Assembly: GCA_045129695.1 (NCBI GenBank)
Contig: JBGVJZ010000037.1
Coordinates: forward strand, 62,001 to 126,000
Source of the DNA: Eshraghiella sp045129695
GTDB taxonomy: Bacteria > Bacillota > Clostridia > Lachnospirales > Lachnospiraceae
Direction of reading: 5' to 3'
DNA length: 64,000 nt
A program made the position numbers and the translations under genes. The notes beneath the pieces are model-generated. The model made no database searches, was not told where the DNA came from, and saw nothing but the letters and a program-made list of their open reading frames with translations. Position 1 is the stretch's first letter, and each line of letters opens with the position of its first letter. Shown in pieces: positions 51,115-59,962 of this stretch.

Positions 51115-51480
51115 ATGTTATATTCAGTTGATTCTATGAAATATGTAACAACACTGCCTCATGGCAAGGACTATGATAATTGGAAAAACCATATTTCTGA
51201 TGCAGATTACGACAAAGTGGTAGATGCCATTAACATCCTTGTTGATGCAAAAGAAATTAATACTGCTGGGTGGATGCCTGGTAGCAATTGGGATGGAACA
51301 GTGTATGAACCTCTATATTATGCTTGTGGGAAGAATCAAACTCAAGCGGGGATGTTTTTTGGATTGATTGTCTTTAAAACTCTTATGGAAAGAGAAGATA
51401 AAGTATGGGGATTCGGTAGATACGGTGATATTAAAAGCATGACTTATTTTGTGCTTGATAATCCTCCACCTAAAAAGTAA
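51115..51480 (+). CDS. Cassette gene 3, function unknown
   Basis: 121 residues: MLYSVDSMKYVTTLPHGKDY, then DNWKNHISDADYDKVVDAIN and a Gly/Trp-rich GWMPGSNWDGTVYEPLYYAC, ending FGRYGDIKSMTYFVLDN. It is an alpha/beta protein of unknown family. ATG 51115 is chosen because GGAGGA lies 9 bases before it. It is AT-rich and ends just before the cassette terminator. Confidence 0.6.
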   Translation: MLYSVDSMKYVTTLPHGKDYDNWKNHISDADYDKVVDAINILVDAKEINTAGWMPGSNWDGTVYEPLYYACGKNQTQAGMFFGLIVFKTLMEREDKVWGFGRYGDIKSMTYFVLDNPPPKK

Positions 51481-51496
51481 ATAACTATTATGGATT

Positions 51497-51527
51497 AGCA
51501 TCTGTCAAATAAACGGCAGGTGCTTTT
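51497..51527 (+). terminator. Terminator of the three-gene cassette
   Basis: AGCATCTGTC-aaataaac-GGCAGGTGCT, 10-bp stem with G-U pairs, followed by TTTTC. The sequence after it (TTTTCTTATGCC) also follows the hairpin at 42111-42140. Confidence 0.7.
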
Positions 51528-51562
51528 CTTATGCCTATTTTTAAGAAGGGAGCGTGATTCTT

Positions 51563-52927
51563 ATGGGAATTTTATCAGGCATATTCAAGGCGAGAGATAA
51601 GCCCGAAAACAGAACGGCGGGCAGTGCCTACACATTTTATATGGGTGGTTCGACTTCCGGCAAAAATGTGACGGAACGTTCTGCCATGCAAATGACAGCG
51701 GTGTATTCCTGTGTCCGTATCCTGGCAGAAGCAGTAGCAGGACTTCCCCTGCACCTATACAGATATAATGCCGATGGTGGCAAAGAAAAAGCCATTGACC
51801 ATCCGCTTTACCGATTGCTCCATGATGAGCCGAATCCGGAAATGAGTTCTTTCGTATTCCGAGAAACACTCATGACCCATCTGCTTTTGTGGGGGAATGC
51901 TTATGCCCAAGTCATCCGTAACGGCAAGAACGAGGTGGTTGCCCTTTATCCCCTGATGCCAAACAAGATGTCGGTAGACAGGGATGAAAACGGACAGTTG
52001 TATTACACCTATTACCGTGGCTCGGATGAAGCTATTAAAAATAAAGAATTTGCGGTTACCTTGCAGCCTTCCGATGTGCTGCATATTCCCGGACTTGGGT
52101 TTGATGGATTGGTGGGATATTCTCCGATTGCAATGGCAAAGAACGCCATTGGTATGGCAATTGCCTGTGAGGAATACGGTGCCAAGTTCTTCGCCAATGG
52201 TGCAACGCCAGGTGGAGTGTTGGAACATCCGGGTACTATCAAAGACCCACAGCGAGTCAGGGAGAGTTGGCAGGCTGCCTTTGGTGGCAGTGCCAATGCC
52301 AATAAGGTTGCAGTTTTGGAAGAAGGAATGAAGTATACTCCGATTTCCATTTCTCCGGAACAGGCACAGTTCCTGGAAACACGCAAATTCCAAATCAATG
52401 AAATTGCTCGAATTTTCAGAGTCCCTCCCCATATGGTGGGTGACCTTGAGAAGTCGAGCTTTTCTAATATTGAGCAGCAGTCCCTTGAATTTGTGAAATA
52501 CACCTTGGACCCGTGGGTCATCCGTTGGGAGCAGTCCATTATGAGGGCATTGCTTTCCAATACGGAAAAGAAGGATTATTTCGTGAAATTCAATCTGGAA
52601 GGTCTGCTCCGTGGCGATTACCAAAGCCGTATGAACGGCTACGCCATTGGTCGCCAGAATGGTTGGATGTCTGCAAATGATATCCGCGAACTGGAAAACC
52701 TCGACCGTATTCCTGCGGAAGAAGGCGGCGACCTTTACCTTATTAACGGCAATATGCTCCCCTTAAAAGATGCGGGTGCTTTTGCAAATACAACTGACAA
52801 TGACGGAAAGGAGGAAAAACCCGATGAAGAAGTTCTGGAAGTGGAAGAACCAGGCACAGACGGAAATGATGCCGGAGGCGAGGACACTGTTTCTGAACGG
52901 AACAATCGCAGAAGAAAGTTGGTTTGA
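51563..52927 (+). CDS. Phage portal protein, HK97 family
   Basis: 454 residues. MQMTAVYSCVRILAEAVAGL, then LPLHLYRY, YRLLHDEPNPEMSSF, HLLLWGNAYAQVIRNGKNEV, and FSNIEQQSLEFVKYTLDPWV are all typical. It forms the dodecameric DNA entry ring at one head vertex. The last part is Glu/Asp-rich and overlaps the protease gene by 104 bases in another frame. ATG 51563 with AAGGGAG 11 bases upstream. Confidence 0.95.
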   Translation: MGILSGIFKARDKPENRTAGSAYTFYMGGSTSGKNVTERSAMQMTAVYSCVRILAEAVAGLPLHLYRYNADGGKEKAIDHPLYRLLHDEPNPEMSSFVFRETLMTHLLLWGNAYAQVIRNGKNEVVALYPLMPNKMSVDRDENGQLYYTYYRGSDEAIKNKEFAVTLQPSDVLHIPGLGFDGLVGYSPIAMAKNAIGMAIACEEYGAKFFANGATPGGVLEHPGTIKDPQRVRESWQAAFGGSANANKVAVLEEGMKYTPISISPEQAQFLETRKFQINEIARIFRVPPHMVGDLEKSSFSNIEQQSLEFVKYTLDPWVIRWEQSIMRALLSNTEKKDYFVKFNLEGLLRGDYQSRMNGYAIGRQNGWMSANDIRELENLDRIPAEEGGDLYLINGNMLPLKDAGAFANTTDNDGKEEKPDEEVLEVEEPGTDGNDAGGEDTVSERNNRRRKLV

Positions 52928-53555
52928 TGATGATGTCACACCACAGCTTTTCAAAGATGAACTGATGGCAGGCTCCGGTGATATTACCGTTTGGATTAAC
53001 TCGCCCGGAGGTGACTGTGTGGCGGCTGCCCAAATTTACAATATGCTGATGGATTACAAGGGCAATGTCACGGTCAAGATTGACGGTATCGCTGCCTCCG
53101 CAGCATCCGTGATTGCGATGGCAGGCACAAAGGTGCTGATGTCCCCTGTGTCCATGATGATGATTCACAATCCGATGACGGTTGCTTTCGGTGATTCTGC
53201 GGAAATGCAGAAAGCCATCGAAATGCTGGCAAGCGTGAAGGATTCCATCATCAATGCCTATGAAATCAAAACCGGATTGTCCCGCACAAAGCTGTCACAC
53301 CTTATGGACGCTGAAACATGGATGGATGCAACCAAGGCCGTGGAACTCGGCTTTGCAGATGAAATCATGCAGCGTTCCGGAAGTGCCGAGGATATGGAGC
53401 CACCTGTGGTTTCCATGCTTTATTCCAAGGCAAATGTGGTCAATTCCCTTATGGATAAGGTTGCCGCCAAATGTGCAATCAAGTCCGAACCACCCCGTAA
53501 AACCAAAGCCGATGACCTTATGGCAAGGCTAAATCTTATCAAAAATTGGAGGTAA
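52824..53555 (+). CDS. ClpP-like prohead protease
   Basis: 243 residues. ITVWINSPGGDCVAAAQIYN, then KIDGIAASAASVIAMAG with the nucleophile Ser, and VSMMMIHNPM with His are the ClpP/S14 signature; the Asp lies near the later ETWMDATKAVELGFADEI. It trims the scaffold part of the capsid during head maturation. GGAGG lies 11 bases before ATG 52824, inside the portal gene. Confidence 0.93.
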   Translation: MKKFWKWKNQAQTEMMPEARTLFLNGTIAEESWFDDDVTPQLFKDELMAGSGDITVWINSPGGDCVAAAQIYNMLMDYKGNVTVKIDGIAASAASVIAMAGTKVLMSPVSMMMIHNPMTVAFGDSAEMQKAIEMLASVKDSIINAYEIKTGLSRTKLSHLMDAETWMDATKAVELGFADEIMQRSGSAEDMEPPVVSMLYSKANVVNSLMDKVAAKCAIKSEPPRKTKADDLMARLNLIKNWR

Positions 53556-53561
53556 TTTATT

Positions 53562-54764
53562 ATGACGATTAATGAACTGCGCGAAAAGCGTAACCAGGCT
53601 TGGCAGGCTGCAAAGGCATTTGTGGAAACCAAGCGCGACAATGACGGTCTGCTTTCCGATGAGGACGCAAAGACCTATGCACAGATGGAGAAGAAAGTTC
53701 AGGACTATGGTGCTGAAATCGAGCGTATGGAGGCTATGGCAGCTATGGATGCACAGCTTTCCAAACCTACTTCTGTTCCGATTACGGAAAAGCCTATGAA
53801 CGGCAATTCCGCACATGACCAGAAGCCTAAGACCGGACGTGCTTCTGATGCTTACAAGGACGGTATGCTTAAGGCACTCCGTACCAACTTCCGTAATGTA
53901 TCCAATGTTCTCCAGGAGGGTGTTGATGCCGATGGTGGTTACCTTGTTCCGGAAGAGTACGATACCCGTTTGATTGAGGCATTGGAGGAAGAAAACATCT
54001 TCCGTAAACTCGGTCATACCATCACTACCAGCGGTGAGCGTAAAATCAACATTGCAGCCACTAAGCCTGCGGCAGCGTGGATTGACGAAGGTGAGGAACT
54101 TACCTGGGGTGATGCAAAGTTCGCCCAGATCAATTTGGATGCCCACAAGCTTCATGTTGCTGTGAAGGTAACTGAGGAGCTTCTGTATGACAATGCATTC
54201 GGTCTTGAGAAGTACATTCTCCGTCAGTTTGCAAAGGCTCTCGCCAATGCAGAAGAGGATGCTTTCCTCAACGGTACCGGTGTAGGTCAGCCTTTGGGTC
54301 TGCTTGCATCTGAAGGTGGTGCGGAAATCGGGGTGACTGCTGCATCTGCAACGGACATCACTGCCGATGAACTCATCGACCTTGTGTACTCCCTTAAGCG
54401 TCCTTACCGTAAGAATGCGAAGTTCATCTGCAATGACCAGACCTTGGCTGCCATCCGTAAGCTGACTGACAAGAACGGTCGTTACCTTTGGCAGGATTCC
54501 GTGCAGGCGGGAGAACCTGGCAGACTGTTGGGTTATGAGGTACACACTTCTCCTTATTTCCCTGTAATCACTGCGGGTATGCCTGCCATTGCCTTTGGTG
54601 ACTACAGTTACTACAACATCGGTGACCGTGGTACTCGTTCCTTTGCGGAACTTAAGGAACTCTTCGCCGGAAACGGTATGGTCGGCTTTGTTGCCAAGGA
54701 GCGTGTAGACGGAAAGTTGGTACTTCCTGAAGCTGTGAAGTTGCTCACTATGGCTACTGCCTAA
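53562..54764 (+). CDS. Major capsid protein, HK97 family
   Basis: 400 residues. The N-terminal coiled-coil delta/scaffold domain (about 1-100) contains VQDYGAEIERMEAMAAMD. The capsid body has LVPEEYDTRLIEALEEENIF, then DEGEELTWGDAKFAQINLDA, HKLHVAVKVTEELLYDN, FICNDQTLAAIRKLTDKNGR and YYNIGDRGTRSF. Cleavage would fall after the scaffold, near residue 100. GGAGG precedes ATG. Confidence 0.96.
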   Translation: MTINELREKRNQAWQAAKAFVETKRDNDGLLSDEDAKTYAQMEKKVQDYGAEIERMEAMAAMDAQLSKPTSVPITEKPMNGNSAHDQKPKTGRASDAYKDGMLKALRTNFRNVSNVLQEGVDADGGYLVPEEYDTRLIEALEEENIFRKLGHTITTSGERKINIAATKPAAAWIDEGEELTWGDAKFAQINLDAHKLHVAVKVTEELLYDNAFGLEKYILRQFAKALANAEEDAFLNGTGVGQPLGLLASEGGAEIGVTAASATDITADELIDLVYSLKRPYRKNAKFICNDQTLAAIRKLTDKNGRYLWQDSVQAGEPGRLLGYEVHTSPYFPVITAGMPAIAFGDYSYYNIGDRGTRSFAELKELFAGNGMVGFVAKERVDGKLVLPEAVKLLTMATA

Positions 54765-54781
54765 GATGGGAGGTGGCGGTG

Positions 54782-55093
54782 ATGAGCGAACTTCTGACGA
54801 AGGTTAAGGAAAATCTGATACTGGAACATTCAGCGGATGATGGACTGATTGAAAGGTTCATCACCGCCGCCGTTTCTTATGCGGAAAGTTATCAGCACAT
54901 TGCAGCAGGATATTATACGGAAAATGCGATGCCAGCCACTACCGAACAGGCAGTGATTATGCTGGCATCCCATTTTTATGAATCCAGAGACGGCTCTACA
55001 GGCGGTTTCTTTGCTGATAATGTGCAGGCAGGTCAGCAGGTGTGGAACACGGTCAACCTTCTTTTAAGGCTCGACCGAGATTGGAAGGTGTGA
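54782..55093 (+). CDS. Head-tail connector protein (gp6-like)
   Basis: 103 residues. LTKVKENLILEHSADDGLIE, then RFITAAVSYAESYQHI and VIMLASHFYESRDGSTGG is the DNA-packaging/connector (gp6 or Gp15-type) pattern, all helical. It would form the first ring under the portal. GGAGGTG lies 8 bases before ATG 54782. Confidence 0.85.
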   Translation: MSELLTKVKENLILEHSADDGLIERFITAAVSYAESYQHIAAGYYTENAMPATTEQAVIMLASHFYESRDGSTGGFFADNVQAGQQVWNTVNLLLRLDRDWKV

Positions 55094-55094
55094 C

Positions 55095-55430
55095 ATGAGT
55101 TTCGGAAAAATGAATGGCTTTGCAGACATTATTGCCACGAAAAATCTAAAGGACAGCGAGGGTTTCTCTACTACAACAGATGAAATCCTCGCCTCTGTCC
55201 GTGTTTACAGAGAAGGTCGTCACGGCAGTGAGCGTTGGGCAAACCTTGCGGCATTCTCCGAGGCAACCGACCTGTTCCGTTTCCGATGTTTTCCAGGTCT
55301 TACCGTTACCACTGACCACATTTTGGTCTGTGAGGATGGGCGTTTTGAAATTACGTCCGTGGAGGATGTCAAGGGGCGTGGAATGTATACGGAGGTACTT
55401 GCGAAAAAGGTGGTGGCATCCAGTGGCTAA
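55095..55430 (+). CDS. Head closure protein (SPP1 gp16-like)
   Basis: 111 residues, beta-rich. GFADIIATKNLKDSEGFSTT, then VRVYREGRHGSERWANLAAF and FRCFPGLTVTTDHILVCEDG, then RFEITSVEDVKGRGMYTEVL match the head closure/adaptor family. It seals the head after packaging. It begins 1 base after the connector stop and overlaps the next start by 8 bases. Confidence 0.88.
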   Translation: MSFGKMNGFADIIATKNLKDSEGFSTTTDEILASVRVYREGRHGSERWANLAAFSEATDLFRFRCFPGLTVTTDHILVCEDGRFEITSVEDVKGRGMYTEVLAKKVVASSG

Positions 55431-55854
55431 AGTAGATATTAAGATGCCGGAGGACTTTCTGGAGCGTATCTCAAGGCTTGGTTCAGACTTTGACCCTGTG
55501 GCACAGAAAGTGCTTGAAGCCGGAGGCGAGATTGTTCTTGCCAAGGCACAGAGCAACCTTTCTTCTATAGTAGGCAGTGGTACAAAGTATGAATCCCGCT
55601 CCACGGGAGAACTGGAAAGTGCCCTTGGTCTGTCTGCTGTGAAGATGGATAAAAACGGCAATCACAATATCAAGGTTGGCTTTGCAGAACCCCGCAGTGA
55701 TGGTATCAGCAATGCAAAACTGGCGAATATCATCGAATATGGCAAACACGGTCAGCCTGCCAAACCTTTTATGAAACCTGCAAAAACTGCATCCCGTGCT
55801 GCCTGTATCAGTGCCATGCAGGATAAATTTGAAGAGGAGGTCAGAAAGCTGTGA
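55423..55854 (+). CDS. HK97 gp10-like head-tail joining protein
   Basis: 143 residues: VDIKMPEDFLERISRLGSDF, then VLEAGGEIVLAKAQSNLSSI and VGFAEPRSDGISNAKLANII, then EYGKHGQPAKPFMKPAKTAS: the HK97_gp10 pattern (R/P-H-x-R/P-F-x-P-A). The start is GTG 55423, overlapping the preceding stop. Confidence 0.88.
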   Translation: MAKVDIKMPEDFLERISRLGSDFDPVAQKVLEAGGEIVLAKAQSNLSSIVGSGTKYESRSTGELESALGLSAVKMDKNGNHNIKVGFAEPRSDGISNAKLANIIEYGKHGQPAKPFMKPAKTASRAACISAMQDKFEEEVRKL

Positions 55855-56192
55855 GTATACTGTCAGATATCAATATGACTTTGGAGCAACTTGGCATTCC
55901 GCTTGAAACGGGTGTCTTTAAAGGACAGGCTCCGGATAAATATATCGTAGTAGTTCCTATGGCAGACAGCTTTGAACTTCATGCAGACAATACTCCTGGC
56001 TGTGACATCCAAGAGGCTCGAATTTCTCTGTATGCCAAAGGCAGCTATACAAAAGATAAAAATGCAATTGTCCGTGCCTTGCTTGGCGCGGATTTTACCA
56101 TAACCGACCGCAGATATATCGGTTATGAAACCGAAACAGGCTACTTCCATTACAACGTGGATGTGGCAAAACACTATGAAATGGAGGAATAA
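55851..56192 (+). CDS. Tail terminator/completion protein
   Basis: 113 residues. LEQLGIPLETGVFKGQAPDK, then YIVVVPMADSFELHADNTPG and ARISLYAKGSYTKDKNAIVR, TGYFHYNVDVAKHYEM match the gp17/DUF3168-like tail terminator layout, which caps the tail tube. The GTG start overlaps the gp10-like stop by 4 bases. The call rests mainly on size and position. Confidence 0.75.
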   Translation: MSILSDINMTLEQLGIPLETGVFKGQAPDKYIVVVPMADSFELHADNTPGCDIQEARISLYAKGSYTKDKNAIVRALLGADFTITDRRYIGYETETGYFHYNVDVAKHYEMEE

Positions 56193-56195
56193 ACA

Positions 56196-56792
56196 ATGGC
56201 TACTATCGGTCTTGATAAACTTTTTTACGCCAAAATCACCGAAGATGAAACGGGAGATGAAACCTACGGCACTCCGGTGCAACTGGCAAAGGCAATGAAC
56301 GCCGACCTTTCGGTGGAACTTGCCGAGGCAACCCTTTATGCCGATGATGGTGCATCGGAAATCGTGAAGGAATTTAAGAACGGCACACTTTCCCTTGGTG
56401 TGGATGATATCGGTGCTTCTGTGGCATCCGACCTTACGGGTGCGACCATCGATGCAAACGGTGTAGTGGTATCTGCAAGCGAGGATGGAGGCGAACCTGT
56501 AGCTGTGGGTTTCCGTGCAAAGAAATCCAACGGCAAATACAAGTATTACTGGCTCTACCGTGTGAAGTTCGGTATTCCTGCCACAAACCTTGCTACCAAG
56601 GGTGACAGTATTACTTTCTCTACACCTACCATCGAGGGCACGATTCTTCGCCGTAACAAAGTGGACGGCAAGGGCAAGCATCCTTGGAAGGCAGAGGTCA
56701 CGGAGGGTGATGCTGCCGTAACTTCGGAAATCATCAAAAACTGGTATCAGGAAGTGTATGAACCTTCCTATGCTACGGAAACGGCTGAGTAA
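56196..56792 (+). CDS. Major tail tube protein (phi13 family)
   Basis: 198 residues. IGLDKLFYAKITEDETGDET, then YGTPVQLAKAMNADLSVELA and ATLYADDGASEIVKEFKNGT, then YYWLYRVKFGIPATNLATKG is typical of phi13-type major tail proteins. It polymerises into the tail tube. GGAGGA precedes ATG by 8 bases. Confidence 0.92.
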   Translation: MATIGLDKLFYAKITEDETGDETYGTPVQLAKAMNADLSVELAEATLYADDGASEIVKEFKNGTLSLGVDDIGASVASDLTGATIDANGVVVSASEDGGEPVAVGFRAKKSNGKYKYYWLYRVKFGIPATNLATKGDSITFSTPTIEGTILRRNKVDGKGKHPWKAEVTEGDAAVTSEIIKNWYQEVYEPSYATETAE

Positions 56793-56806
56793 GGAGGCTA
56801 TGACAC

Positions 56807-57190
56807 ATGGATAAAGAACGCTCTGCAATTATCAATATCGGCGGTGATGAGTATTTACTGCTTCTCACTACCAAAGCTACCAAGGAAATCGCAGGACGCT
56901 ACGGCGGTTTGGAGAACCTTGGTGACAAGCTGATGAAATCCGAGAATTTCGAGATGGCTATTGGCGAAATCGTGTGGCTGATTACCCTTTTGGCTAACCA
57001 GTCTATCCTTGTTCATAATCTGAAAAATAAGGACAACAAGAAGGATATTCTCACAGAGGAAATGGTGGAACTTCTGACCACACCTTTGGATCTGGCAGAT
57101 TACAAAGCTGCCATTACCGAGGCTCTGTATAAGGGTACCAAGAGAAACATTCAAAGTGAGGACAACTCAAAAAACGCAGAGGTCGAGTAA
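56807..57190 (+). CDS. Tail assembly chaperone, upstream frame (gpG-like)
   Basis: 127 residues. INIGGDEYLLLLTTKATKEI, then AGRYGGLENLGDKLMKSENF and WLITLLANQSILVHNLKN, ending TKRNIQSEDNSKNAEVE. It lies between tail tube and tape measure, the place of the gpG/gpGT chaperone. A slippery heptamer lies near its end (57169-57175) and allows fusion to the next frame. It coats the tape measure during tail assembly. Confidence 0.88.
   Translation: MDKERSAIINIGGDEYLLLLTTKATKEIAGRYGGLENLGDKLMKSENFEMAIGEIVWLITLLANQSILVHNLKNKDNKKDILTEEMVELLTTPLDLADYKAAITEALYKGTKRNIQSEDNSKNAEVE
57169..57175 (+). promoter_or_regulatory. Programmed -1 ribosomal frameshift site
   Basis: A AAA AAC in phase with the gpG frame (codons TCA AAA AAC GCA). 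After a one-base back-slip the reading continues with CGC AGA GGT in the frame that is open to 57378. Confidence 0.85.
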
Positions 57191-57378
57191 GTGACGAAGA
57201 GTTATTTACTCGACTTTTATATTACGGCATCAGTCAGCTTCATCTGTCAATGGATGAGGTGTGGCTGATGCCGTTTGGTTTGCTGTTGGATTTGTGGGAA
57301 TGCCACAAGCAGTACACAGGCGCAGTAAAACCGAAACGAGAGTATTTCATTGACGATATCATTCCGGACGGGATTTAA
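57175..57378 (+). CDS. Tail assembly chaperone, frameshift extension (gpT-like)
   Basis: 67 codons read only after the -1 shift: RRGRVSDEELFTRLLYYGIS, then QLHLSMDEVWLMPFGLLLDL and WECHKQYTGAVKPKREYFID. It has no own start with a ribosome binding site; the frame is open only from 57160. The fusion protein is 190 residues. The length and position match the gpT part of gpGT in siphoviruses, which recruits tail tube subunits to the tape measure. Confidence 0.82.
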   Translation, partial: RRGRVSDEELFTRLLYYGISQLHLSMDEVWLMPFGLLLDLWECHKQYTGAVKPKREYFIDDIIPDGI

Positions 57379-57390
57379 GGAGGTGGTTTG

Positions 57391-59946
57391 ATGGCGGATG
57401 ATTTTGGTCTGAAGATTGGCCTTGAAGGCGAAAAAGAATTTAAGAAAGCGTTGTCCGAAATCAACCAGTCCTTTAAGGTCCTGGGGTCGGAAATGAAGGT
57501 TGTAACCTCGCAGTTCGATAAGAACGATAATTCTGTACAGGCACTGACTGCAAGAAACCAGGTGCTGAATAAGGAAATCGAAGCACAGAAACAGAAAATC
57601 GAAACTTTAAGGCAGGCGCTTGCCAATGCCTCCGAGTCTTTTGGAGAAAATGACCGAAGAACACAGCAGTGGCAGATTCAGCTTAATAACGCTACGGCGG
57701 CGCTCAATGATATGGAGCGTGAACTTGACCGTAATAATACGGCTTTGGACGAAGCGGAGCGTGAGATGGATGATGCCGCCGACGCTGCGGATGATCTGGA
57801 AGAAGAAATTGAAGATGCCGGAGATGCTGCCGATGATTCCGAGGGCAAATTCTCAAAACTTGGTGGAACATTAAAAGCTGTTGGTGTGGCAATGGGTGCG
57901 GTGGTCACGGCTGCCGCTGCCGCCGCCGTTTCACTCGGAAAAGCAGTGGTAGAAGCCTACGGCGAGTATGAGCAGTTAGTCGGTGGTATCGATACGCTGT
58001 TTAAAGACTCCTCTGCATCTTTGCAGGAATACGCCAATAATGCCTACAAGACAGCGGGTATGTCGGCAAATGACTATATGTCCACGGTCACATCTTTTTC
58101 TGCATCTCTGATTTCTTCCCTTGGGGGCGATACTGAGGCAGCAGTGAAGTATGCGGATATGGCCATTACTGATATGGCGGATAACGCCAACAAGATGGGT
58201 ACAGACATATCCCTCATTCAGAATGCCTACCAGGGATTTGCCAAGCAAAATTATACAATGCTTGACAATCTGAAACTTGGTTATGGTGGTACCAAGACCG
58301 AAATGGAACGTCTGCTTGCTGATGCACAGGCTATTTCCGGTATTGAATATGACATCAGTTCCTATGCGGATGTGGTGGAGGCTATCCACGTTATCCAGGA
58401 AAGTATGGGTGTGGCAGGTGCAACGGCAGCAGAAGCCGAGCATACCATCGAAGGTTCTGTGAACGCCATGAAGGCTGCCATCGATAACCTTATCGTTGGT
58501 TTTGGTAATGCAGATGCTGACATTGAGTTGCTCTGCAACAATGTGGTGGATGCGTTCCAGGATGTGCTGACCAATATTACTCCGGTCATTGAAAATATCA
58601 TCTCGGCATTGCCAACGGCTCTGAACGCACTGCTCTCGACCGTGGGAGAATTACTGCCGACCTTATTGGATACGGTAGTTGACCTGTTCTCTCAAGTGTT
58701 GAATACCATACTGACCATGCTGCCGGAACTCATCCCTGTGGTCATTGATGCGTTAATGACCATTGTGAATACGCTGATAGAAAATCTGCCTCTGCTTATC
58801 GATGCCGCCATTCAGATAGTGATGTCTTTGGTACAGGGCATTGGAGAGGCTCTGCCTACATTGATTCCAACAGCAGTACAGGCGGTCATTACCATTGTGC
58901 AGAGTCTGATTGACAGTCTGCCGATGATACTGGATGCGGCTTTGCAGCTTATCATGGGTCTTGCAGAGGGTCTACTTACAGCCATTCCGGTGCTGATTGA
59001 GGCACTGCCGTCCATCATACTTGCCATTGTGGATTTTGTGATTGGGGCAATCCCTCAAATCATAGACGCAGGCGTTCAGCTTCTGACCTCATTGGTTTCT
59101 GCATTGCCGGAAATCATCGTGGCAATCGTGGAGGCTATCCCGCAGATTATTGAGGGAATTATCACAGCGGTGCTTGGTTCGATTCCGCAGATTATCCAGG
59201 CAGGCATAGACCTTTTAGTGGCACTTATCCAGGCACTGCCGGAAATCATCACAACCATTGTAGCTGCAATTCCTGAAATTATCGGTTCTGTAGTCAATGC
59301 ACTCATTAACAGCATTCCGCAAATTGTACAGGCTGGTATTACTTTGCTGACTTCACTGATTAAGAACCTGCCAACTATTATCGTGACAATCGTGAAGGCT
59401 GTGCCTCAGATTATTTCCGGACTTGTGAATGCCTTAAGCAAAGGCGTATCCCAAATGGCGCAGGTCGGCGGTAACCTTGTCAAAGGTTTGTGGCAGGGCA
59501 TCCAGTCCCTTGCATCCTGGCTTTGGAACAAGGTATCCGGTTGGATTTCTTCTATCTGGGACGGTATCTGTGATTTCTTCGGCATCCATTCGCCTTCGGA
59601 TGAGATGGCATGGATTGGTGAGATGTTGGTGGAAGGCTTGGCAGGTGCTATCAATACCAGTGGTAAAGATGCCGTTGCAGCCGCTGAAGGCATGAGCCAG
59701 GACATCAATGATGTGATGCAGAGTCTTGCGGATGATATGACAACGGCACTGCCTACGGATTTCAATGTGAACGGTACGGTAAATCGAAATGACACCATTT
59801 CCGGTATGGGAACGGGTTATGGTGCGCTGATTACCATTCAGCAGATGATTGTAAGAAGCGAAGAGGATATCCGTAAGATTTCCCAGGAACTTTACAACTT
59901 GATTCAGAGTGGCTCCCGTGCACAGGGACATTTCACTACGGCATAA
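57391..59946 (+). CDS. Tail tape measure protein
   Basis: 851 residues. An N-terminal coiled coil (1-150) has MADDFGLKIGLEGEKEFKKA and DAADAADDLEEEIEDAGDAA. Then a glycine/alanine-rich hydrophobic part, YGEYEQLVGGIDTLFKDSSA, and about 330 residues of hydrophobic repeats of the kind ALPEIIVAIVEAIPQIIEGI, IQALPEIITTIVAAIPEIIG. It ends with FGIHSPSDEMAWIGEMLVEG. Length sets the tail at about 130 nm by the usual 1.5 A per residue. ATG 57391 follows AAGGAGG by 7 bases. Confidence 0.94.
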   Translation: MADDFGLKIGLEGEKEFKKALSEINQSFKVLGSEMKVVTSQFDKNDNSVQALTARNQVLNKEIEAQKQKIETLRQALANASESFGENDRRTQQWQIQLNNATAALNDMERELDRNNTALDEAEREMDDAADAADDLEEEIEDAGDAADDSEGKFSKLGGTLKAVGVAMGAVVTAAAAAAVSLGKAVVEAYGEYEQLVGGIDTLFKDSSASLQEYANNAYKTAGMSANDYMSTVTSFSASLISSLGGDTEAAVKYADMAITDMADNANKMGTDISLIQNAYQGFAKQNYTMLDNLKLGYGGTKTEMERLLADAQAISGIEYDISSYADVVEAIHVIQESMGVAGATAAEAEHTIEGSVNAMKAAIDNLIVGFGNADADIELLCNNVVDAFQDVLTNITPVIENIISALPTALNALLSTVGELLPTLLDTVVDLFSQVLNTILTMLPELIPVVIDALMTIVNTLIENLPLLIDAAIQIVMSLVQGIGEALPTLIPTAVQAVITIVQSLIDSLPMILDAALQLIMGLAEGLLTAIPVLIEALPSIILAIVDFVIGAIPQIIDAGVQLLTSLVSALPEIIVAIVEAIPQIIEGIITAVLGSIPQIIQAGIDLLVALIQALPEIITTIVAAIPEIIGSVVNALINSIPQIVQAGITLLTSLIKNLPTIIVTIVKAVPQIISGLVNALSKGVSQMAQVGGNLVKGLWQGIQSLASWLWNKVSGWISSIWDGICDFFGIHSPSDEMAWIGEMLVEGLAGAINTSGKDAVAAAEGMSQDINDVMQSLADDMTTALPTDFNVNGTVNRNDTISGMGTGYGALITIQQMIVRSEEDIRKISQELYNLIQSGSRAQGHFTTA

Positions 59947-59962
59947 AGGAGGGTTTTGACCT

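Noticed and set aside
51755..52624. 289-codon open frame on the minus strand inside the portal gene
   Set aside because: It is fully antisense to a clear portal gene. Phage genes here avoid TTA, CTA and TCA codons, which removes stops from the opposite strand; no ribosome binding site or recognisable domain.
53529..54545. 338-codon open frame on the minus strand inside the major capsid gene
   Set aside because: Antisense shadow of the capsid gene for the same codon-use reason; no protein features.
55863..56828. 321-codon open frame on the minus strand across tail genes
   Set aside because: It spans two convincing structural genes and the gap between them; Cys/His-rich low-complexity translation typical of a shadow frame.
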